Shown piece by piece: positions 57,577 to 64,000 of a stretch of 64,000 nt of DNA. Position 1 is the stretch's first letter. Each line of letters opens with the position of its first letter. Origin of the DNA: Ananas comosus. Lineage: Eukaryota > Streptophyta > Magnoliopsida > Poales > Bromeliaceae. A program made the translations under genes and the position numbers. The stretch is taken from positions 1,736,001 to 1,800,000 of the forward strand of contig NC_033628.1 of assembly GCF_001540865.1 (NCBI RefSeq), read 5' to 3'. The notes beneath the pieces are model-generated. The model was given only the letters and a program-made list of their open reading frames with translations, was not told where the DNA came from and did not search any database.

Positions 57577-59488
57577 TTAGTGCCCTACTCCTGAGGGGAG
57601 ACGAACTAGGAGATGTATCGTCGAATTGCCAACAACACCGGAACTTTCGAGAGTTTTTTCCTCCTGAAGAACAGATCCCTCGTGGACGAGCAAGTGCTTC
57701 TCCAGCTTGTGCTGCAGCTTCTTTTCAATCTTAACCATGATGTCGGCCACCGTTTCATTCTCCTCCACCAACACCGTCAACGTCTTGCCTTCCCACGTCC
57801 TGACGAAGACCTGCACTGGAGATAGCTGCAATTCGAGAAGGGAGTTATCACCGATTTTGTGATCATACAAAGTAAGATTCTCCCGAAGCAACTTTCCACT
57901 ATAGTAAAGTCTCTTGTTCTGTGTAGGAACACTCGCCAAGTTTTCGATCATCAATTTAACGTCCGCGATGCTATACCAGCTTCTCGCATGAAGTTTTATG
58001 GTTTTGGTAGGCATAATCGCGACAAAGATATGCAGCTCATCTGTCGGGCACAATATTACATGAAGTGTCGCGTTTTCTTTTACACCGCATGCAATTAATA
58101 TTTGGTGATCCTCGAGAAATTCGCCTAAGTACATGACCTTTTGTAGTTTTGAAGGGACTCCTTCCTTTTCACGGATTGCCATCTTTACGCTAAGGATCGT
58201 ATCTGATTTCCTCACATTCAACTCGATCGTCTTCTCTCTCGATGGTATTCTGACAAATATCTGCATTCCGTCGATGACGTACAGGTTGATAGTGGAGTTC
58301 AGCGGGATGTTGTAATCTGCAAGCGTCTTATCCCCCTCCAAGTGAGTGCCAGCGAAAAATAACTCCTGCTGCCTTGCGCCAATTCTCTCCGCAGCACAAA
58401 CCTTTTCTTTGATGTCATTGATTGTGCTCGTGCCGTCGACATCTACAGAAACTATTTTCATCCACCTCAGAAAGATCTACAATTCAGCACTAAAGATCAT
58501 CAGGATGAGCAAACAACTGAAAGAAGAAACAAAGAGAGATTTGAAACTGCACTGAAATTGCACAAAATGACATCTTTCCTTTCATACAGAATTACCAGAA
58601 ATGATGGTACGTATATCGCGAATATAGACCCTCTAGCATTCGGCTTCTCACCGTAAGATTAGAGTGTGAAATTTTCACAATCAGTGTTTATGACACCACT
58701 AGATATGTCTTTTATATTGCTTTGTCAAAAATCAATATAGCTTTATAGATAATCATCCTTTAGTGTACAATTTACTTGGCCAACAACTTGTAGGACGTGT
58801 TTGGTTCGATGTCGGTGTCGGAATCGGAATCAAAATAAGCTGGAATCGGAATCGAAATGACTCATTACCTAATTTTGTTTGGTTCATCCCCTGAATCGGA
58901 ATCGGAATAACTCATTGTCATTACCGGTGTTTGGTTATGGTGGATATAAAAAATGTAATCAAATTAATATGCTAACATTATCTTTATAATGTTACACTCA
59001 GAAATCGAATCGAAATGAGACTCCCGCGTACCAAACATCCACAAACGGATTCACCCATTCCGATTCCGATTCCGATTCCAGGGTGAAAAAGAATCCGATT
59101 CCAGGGTGAAAAAGAGGCGAACCAAACACGCCCGTAGTGTTAGTGAATCCAATCAAGCATTTACAATTTATTCTTTTAAAAGGGCAATCAATTGTAACAA
59201 GATCGTCCAAGAAAGATCTCATTTATTAATTCCAAAAATGCAAGAACAAAAAACATAACCATGTTTAAACATTAAAGATCTATTATCACAACTGTTAAAT
59301 ATATTTCTGGTCCGTTTTTTATTACATCCATTCTTAACCATACAACACGAACTAAATAATTGCATCCATGTGTTCAAAGAAGAAACCGGAACCTTAGAGG
59401 GTTTGGTGGATTCCGTGGCGCTCCCATCATCGGAGTTCGAGCTGTGCGTATCCTCCGTCGCAGTTGCTTCAGAGGATCCCCAACTCAT
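57577..59488 (-). CDS. Protein of four divergent tandem ubiquitin-like domains
   Basis: Two exons, 59488-59393 and 58476-57577, join in phase 0 to 331 residues. Exon 1 encodes a 32-residue Ser/Thr/acidic leader (MSWGSSEATATEDTHSSNSD onward). Exon 2 encodes four ubiquitin-like domains at about 33-102, 103-179, 180-252 and 253-331. Each has the beta-grasp pattern: IFL/IFV start, a K-x-K/I helix, L-x(Y/F)-x-G and TL-x-x-Y/S-x-I/V. Domain 2 begins MQIFVR. No domain ends in Gly-Gly and the C-terminus is VRLPSGVGH, so processing and conjugation like real ubiquitin are unlikely; a binding or scaffold role is inferred. If exon 1 were not used, translation would begin at the internal ATG at 58461 and lack the first strand. 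A CT-rich leader lies just before the exon 1 ATG. Confidence 0.8.
58795..59133. mobile_element. MITE in the intron of the ubiquitin-like gene
   Basis: The left end GGACGTGTTTGGTTCG pairs with CGAACCAAACACGCCC. Subterminal GGAATCGGAATC words on the left face GATTCCGATTCC on the right. It is about 340 bp with no coding capacity. The GTGTTTGGTTCG terminus is typical of plant hAT-type MITEs. Confidence 0.75.
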
Positions 59489-59499
59489 TTTGTTCACCA

Positions 59500-60314
59500 A
59501 TTTCCGATGGAGAGAGAGAGAGAGAGAGAGAGGGGGCGATTTTAAGTAAGAAGATTATAGTTAATGCCAAAGCCCTTTGATCGGACGCCTTTTTCTTTTT
59601 CTTTTTCGGAAAGAAAAGAAAAAGGATGTACAGAGAAAATCAACATTTCTATTTTTGAAATAAATATTTAAAATCCTGATTGAATGCATGAATATTTTAT
59701 TCAAAATATTTTTATAATTAAATAATATTGGATTGATGGAATGTCTGATTAAATGTCTGAGTTGGATACTTTATTTAGCGTTTGCGGCAGGTACTAACCA
59801 TGTGCGTCAAAACATTTTAAAAAGCAAAAAAACCAAACTTCTTTCCATTGGACTAATATATTATCACACAAGATAAAATTATTATTGGATAAGTTACTCA
59901 GACATCCAAGCATGAAGCAAATTTTGTTTATTTTGTTAATTAGATCCCTCTACTTCATCAAATAGTCCGATAGGTCTCTTTTCTCAGATCGAAATTACTC
60001 ATCGCATATTCATTTTGGTTGCAGGTCTTGCATTCGGAGATCACGCATTATGCGCAATCTACTTCAAGTTTACCAAACATGCCCTAAGAAGCAGTTTCTT
60101 GAGATTTCAACACCTAATATTGGCACTTGATAGACACACTTTTAAGCTTCACCTTGAGCAGTAATATAAATGCACTCCTGCGTATTAGAGCTGTAAAACT
60201 ACAGGTCAAGTACAAGCATCGAGAAGTGAATAATTGAGGTTTCATTACACAAAGGTATTGCCCATTGAAACTTAAAATCGAAGAGAAGAGAAGAGAGGAG
60301 AGCTGCCGAACCCA
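59500..60314. other. Short intergenic region with a small hairpin
   Basis: (GA)n at 59510-59531 belongs to the leader or promoter of the ubiquitin-like gene. CCTTTTTCTTTTTC and GAAAAAGG words at about 59588-59626 can pair as a hairpin. The right part should be the 3' untranslated region of the coatomer gene. Confidence 0.55.
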
Positions 60315-63300
60315 TCACTTGAGAAGAGATCTCGCGAGGTGCTCCCTTGCTGTAGCTAGAGCTTGCGAGATTGTCTGGTAGTAGAAAGATTCCGTAAGAA
60401 TCATTAAATCTATAATTTGTACGAATTATCGACTGAGGCCAAGTTTAGAAACGCATTTCCTAAATGAAAACCTGAAGCAGTTTGGAGCTCTGCTCCAGGT
60501 TCCAACCGCCATTCTATTAGCAGAGGAGGAGCAGAAATTGAAATTTAAGGCGCTTTTCGGATTTTTTTTTGGATAGCTTTAAAGCATCAAAGCAGAGCCA
60601 TACTGCCATTAGGAGAACACATCACAAACAAGGCCTGGGGATGAATACGGGAATTACCTGCTCCGAAAAGGGAACAGCACCGTCAACGGCATTAGTCGCG
60701 ACTTTTCCGGCAATGACATTTGCATCTGTTTCCAAGATTATCCTGCAATAATGCAAAGAATGCGGGAATGCTAAGGACATATGCATACTGCAAGTTCCAA
60801 CATGGGCGCCCGAGAATTGATTATTCTGACATCCTTTTTTAAGTACTTATGTATAGCAATTAAATTACAATTAATTCGAGCCCTGACTTCACCACAACAC
60901 TGCGCGAAAATATGGCTATAGGTTATTGTACAGAGCTAAGCTTGATCAGAATGAGAGAGTCAAATCCTTACTGTTGAGGTAAATCTAACAATTCTAACTA
61001 CAAGGTACTTCGAGCTTGGTGAGAGCTTTTCTAGTTTGCATTTTGAGATAATCTTCAGTTACCATCATAGATATTTTATTAGTTTAACCTTTATCTTATA
61101 TTGGTAAAGTTAACGCTTAACAGACTAGAGTATAAATTTGATTTATGAAGTAAACGAAAACTATAGAATCTATACCCGCCATCAGCAATTTCATCAATGC
61201 AAAGAAGAATCAGGTCCAAGTTCTCAAGTGCAGTCCTCTTCTCAACATCATTCCTGAGCAAAGGAAATGCACATTAAGAAAAACAGCTAAGTACTGAACG
61301 AAATTGAGAGAAGGGGGAAAAAAGAAGAGAAAGAAAGAGCGCGAGACCTCAGGAGAAGGGTAACAGCATCATAGAAACCCTGAAGAACACTCGCCAAGAT
61401 GAGTTCATTCTCATCATCACCCGCAGTAACAAAGAAGTGCAGGTCGTGAATAAACTTGTAGACAACGAGATAACCGTCAAACATTGTTATCTCAGCTGCA
61501 AAAGAACAATGGTACTTGGTCGTTAGGGTTCACAAATTTCCGTTCGGCTGTAGATGGTAAAGCTTCATTCTTTGTTTAAAAAGAAGCTGATTGAAAAGGT
61601 TAGGACCTTGAAGGCTTGAACCAACAAGTTCATGACACACATTGGGCCAAAAGACTTAATTGACCATATTTACAGCATAAGAAAATCTAAGGAATAGATA
61701 AGACTTTAAGAAGTTTCAGTATTAAATGAAGTGAGAAAAACAGAGTTCCATATGATCAGCCATCTAAAAGTATCATACATTCATGAATGAACTAATGAGT
61801 CTCTTGGTTTGAGTTGCCTTTTCCAATGTTATTGATGCAATCAAAGATACATTCACCTGATAGAAATTATGTAATCAAAGATCACCTCTGCCTAGGAATT
61901 CGTAGTGTGATTGATCATCACAAAGTTTACATCAAGCTTCCATTCTATTGTGCAATCATAGCTTGTTGTTATATGTGCATAGAGAACAATTCATCTACCA
62001 CATCCATATATCCAATATCCTAGATGAACACTCACACTTTACTGTACGCAATAAATATAAAACAAGTTGAAGACAATCAGAGACAGATAAAGAATGATTT
62101 ATACATGCATGAAAACATGTGTGCATATATGCATGCGTACATTTTAAACTGAACATAGGGAATCATGGATACTTCGCACAGGCATACATGCAGAGAGTAA
62201 TGGCTTTCATGTAAACGACAAAATAATAAATGCACATAAAACTGAATCTCTACCCAAATCATAAATGCATCACCTTCCGTGCGTGCATTTGTCTTCAAAG
62301 TCTTTGTGAAGACAGACTTCTCAAAGGCCAACTTTGCAGCATGAGTAGGCCAATCATCTGAAAAGTACTTGACAGCCACACGCTTCCCCTCTGAATCCAG
62401 AAGTAAAATGTTCTTCACGGAAGGGCAAGAGTCCTAGAAAGAAAAGATGGTTCCGTAATCTTCATAAAGGACAAATGAAGGAGATATATAAAACATATAC
62501 ATATGAATGAGCAGTAGTGAAACATGATAAGTTTAAACAATAGGAGATCAAACCCCCTAAAACTACCATCAACCACATTACTTCTAAATGTTGCTCTATT
62601 ATATGATCAAAACAACGCAGTCTGCTAGAGAAGCTCAAAATCAAGTGAATCAGAGAGAAAGTAGGCCACACATAAGAGAAAAGCACAGGAATTAAAGTAA
62701 GGTGATTAGGATGTCTTTCATTCACTTCGTCCTTTCAATCCACACAATCAAACCAAATTACGATGTGAATAGCTGGCATCCAACCTCCCTAGACATTCTT
62801 CTACAAGGCCCCTTATAGAATTTCTGTTCCGTAAAACAACCTTTGCATTGTTGCTGTCCTACGTAAACTCAGATTTATTACAAGGACTCAAAAGGAAAAA
62901 TATTAACAGGCTTACGAAGTAATGTGACAGAATAAATAACTATATCTGCAACCAACATTGAAATAAGTCCTACATTCTAGTAGAGTGACAAATTACATCT
63001 TATAAAGCACAAAGTCTCTGATATTAAAGCCCTTCATATCCCATATATCTGGGAATGTTCTAGTGGATAGAATTGTCAAATCAATTGCTATAGCTAGTTT
63101 CCTCAAATTAGTCCTGTATAAACCTGTATCCCAGTTTAGTAATTTATACACTTCAGTTCTATGAGAAGTAGATAAGAATGTACAGGAACCCTCAGCCTTA
63201 ACATTTGGCATTTTGAATTCGATCTCTCAATTATTTTTCTTTTGATTGACACACTCTTAATTGTTATTTTATTGAATTAAGTTATTTCAAAAAATAAATT

Positions 63301-63685
63301 GGAGATTGTTTTTAAATCCAATACTGATTCAGTTAAATTTAACTGTTTTGAATGTTTTTTTCCTGCTGATGAAGCTCGGATTTCAGGCTGATAAAGAATG
63401 AAACCATTAATTTTACCGAATCCCCAATACTATTTAGGAAAATGACTCAGATCCAAGCAATTAAAAGTTGAAGGGGTGTCAATCAAAAAAAAGTTGGAAG
63501 GCCACTTCCAAAATGGCCTATGATTGAGGTAGTCTCCTAAGAAGTAAAATCCAAGGAACCAAGCATCAGAATGCTAGAGAAATATACAATTAGAGGAAGC
63601 AGAAAAAAAAATATGCAAAAAGTTCAAATCGACCAACCTTTGAGTAGTCTCTGAATTCATGGCCCATGATCTTCGATTCTGGCAT
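60315..63685 (-). CDS. Coatomer subunit zeta (COPI)
   Basis: Small longin-fold subunit of the COPI coat that carries cargo back from Golgi to ER. Six exons join in phase to 192 residues: 63685-63638, 62433-62274, 61495-61348, 61253-61176, 60742-60658 and 60374-60315. From residue 17 ([20 protein letters not shown]) to the end ([14 protein letters not shown]) the protein follows plant zeta-COP closely, including [40 protein letters not shown] and the [17 protein letters not shown] block. The first exon, [16 protein letters not shown], is not a family constant. It joins in the right phase but would make the protein about 15 residues longer than usual. A different first exon beyond the window is possible. 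Everything after residue 16 is secure. Confidence 0.9.
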
Positions 63686-63694
63686 GGATAATAG

Positions 63695-63960
63695 AAACAA
63701 AATGAGAAATATCAGCATCAGAATCCAACATAATAAATCTAGATCGCATCAAAAGTTAGCATCACAATGAGCAATTTTAGCATGATTACAGAAACATATG
63801 ACAAAAATCAGCATCAGAATCCAACATACCAAACCTAAACTACATCAAAACTTATCATCATAGTGACAAAAAATAGCATCATTACAGAAACAAATGCTAA
63901 AAATCAGCATCAGAATCCAACATCGTAACCTCTAAATAGATCAAAACCTTACATTAAAGC
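63695..63960. repeat. Tandem array, period about 96 bp, upstream of the coatomer zeta gene
   Basis: TCAGCATCAGAATCCAACAT recurs at about 63713, 63808 and 63904. Each is followed by (A/C)TAAA-TCTA-AT-(G/C)ATCAAAA and then by GCATCA(C/T)AATGA or related words and ATTACAGAAACA. About two and a half units are visible, starting some 10 bp upstream of the chosen ATG. Confidence 0.85.
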
Positions 63961-64000
63961 ACCCATTACTCCAATCCACCAAACTACACCCTATAGATCG

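Noticed and set aside
63002..63211. 72-codon minus-strand frame in the first intron of coatomer zeta
   Set aside because: It has no family resemblance, lies inside a well-supported intron and has no fitting splice phase.

Overview
This is a nuclear plant chromosome segment. Its genes are broken into many short exons by GT-AG introns, it carries long AT-rich intergenic DNA full of foldback (MITE-like) elements, and its leaders contain GA/CT microsatellites. First exons of several genes (PP2A B'', NECAP) are much richer in G+C than their later exons, a gradient typical of monocots. A monocot is therefore the best guess. Pineapple or a relative would fit the style of the repeats, but the sequence alone does not prove the species.

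Eight protein genes can be read exon by exon, with intron phases that agree across every junction. From left to right they are: a COP1-interacting-protein-7-like gene (minus, cut by the left edge); a PP2A regulatory subunit B'' with EF-hands (minus, 16072-25457); an ESCRT-III subunit VPS2.3/CHMP2B (plus, 29475-33423); a casein kinase 1-like kinase (minus, 34233-39004); an NDR/LATS-type AGC kinase (minus, 43845-49084); a NECAP-type endocytic adaptor (minus, 52554-54930); a divergent protein of four tandem ubiquitin-like domains (minus, 57577-59488); and coatomer subunit zeta (minus, 60315-63685). VPS2.3 is the only plus-strand gene; it diverges from PP2A B'' and converges on the casein kinase gene. 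A short broken remnant of an M16 metalloprotease lies at about 42964-43082.

The genes are independent transcription units, not an operon. Three act in membrane traffic (ESCRT-III, NECAP, COPI zeta), two are kinases and one is a phosphatase subunit. I see no evidence that this grouping is functional.

The intergenic blocks at 4.4-13.5 kb, 26-29 kb, 40-43 kb and 49.7-52 kb are dominated by small inverted-repeat elements. They include one family present four times (about 410 bp each), a nearly perfect palindrome with 168-bp arms around a single unresolved base, a 780-bp compound foldback, and a retroelement-like pair of direct repeats. Several genes carry insertions in introns or minisatellites in their leaders. 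The most unusual items are the four-domain ubiquitin-like protein, the palindrome cluster between PP2A B'' and VPS2.3, and the tandem arrays just upstream of the casein kinase and coatomer genes. I found no tRNA, rRNA, CRISPR array or clearly new multi-gene system.
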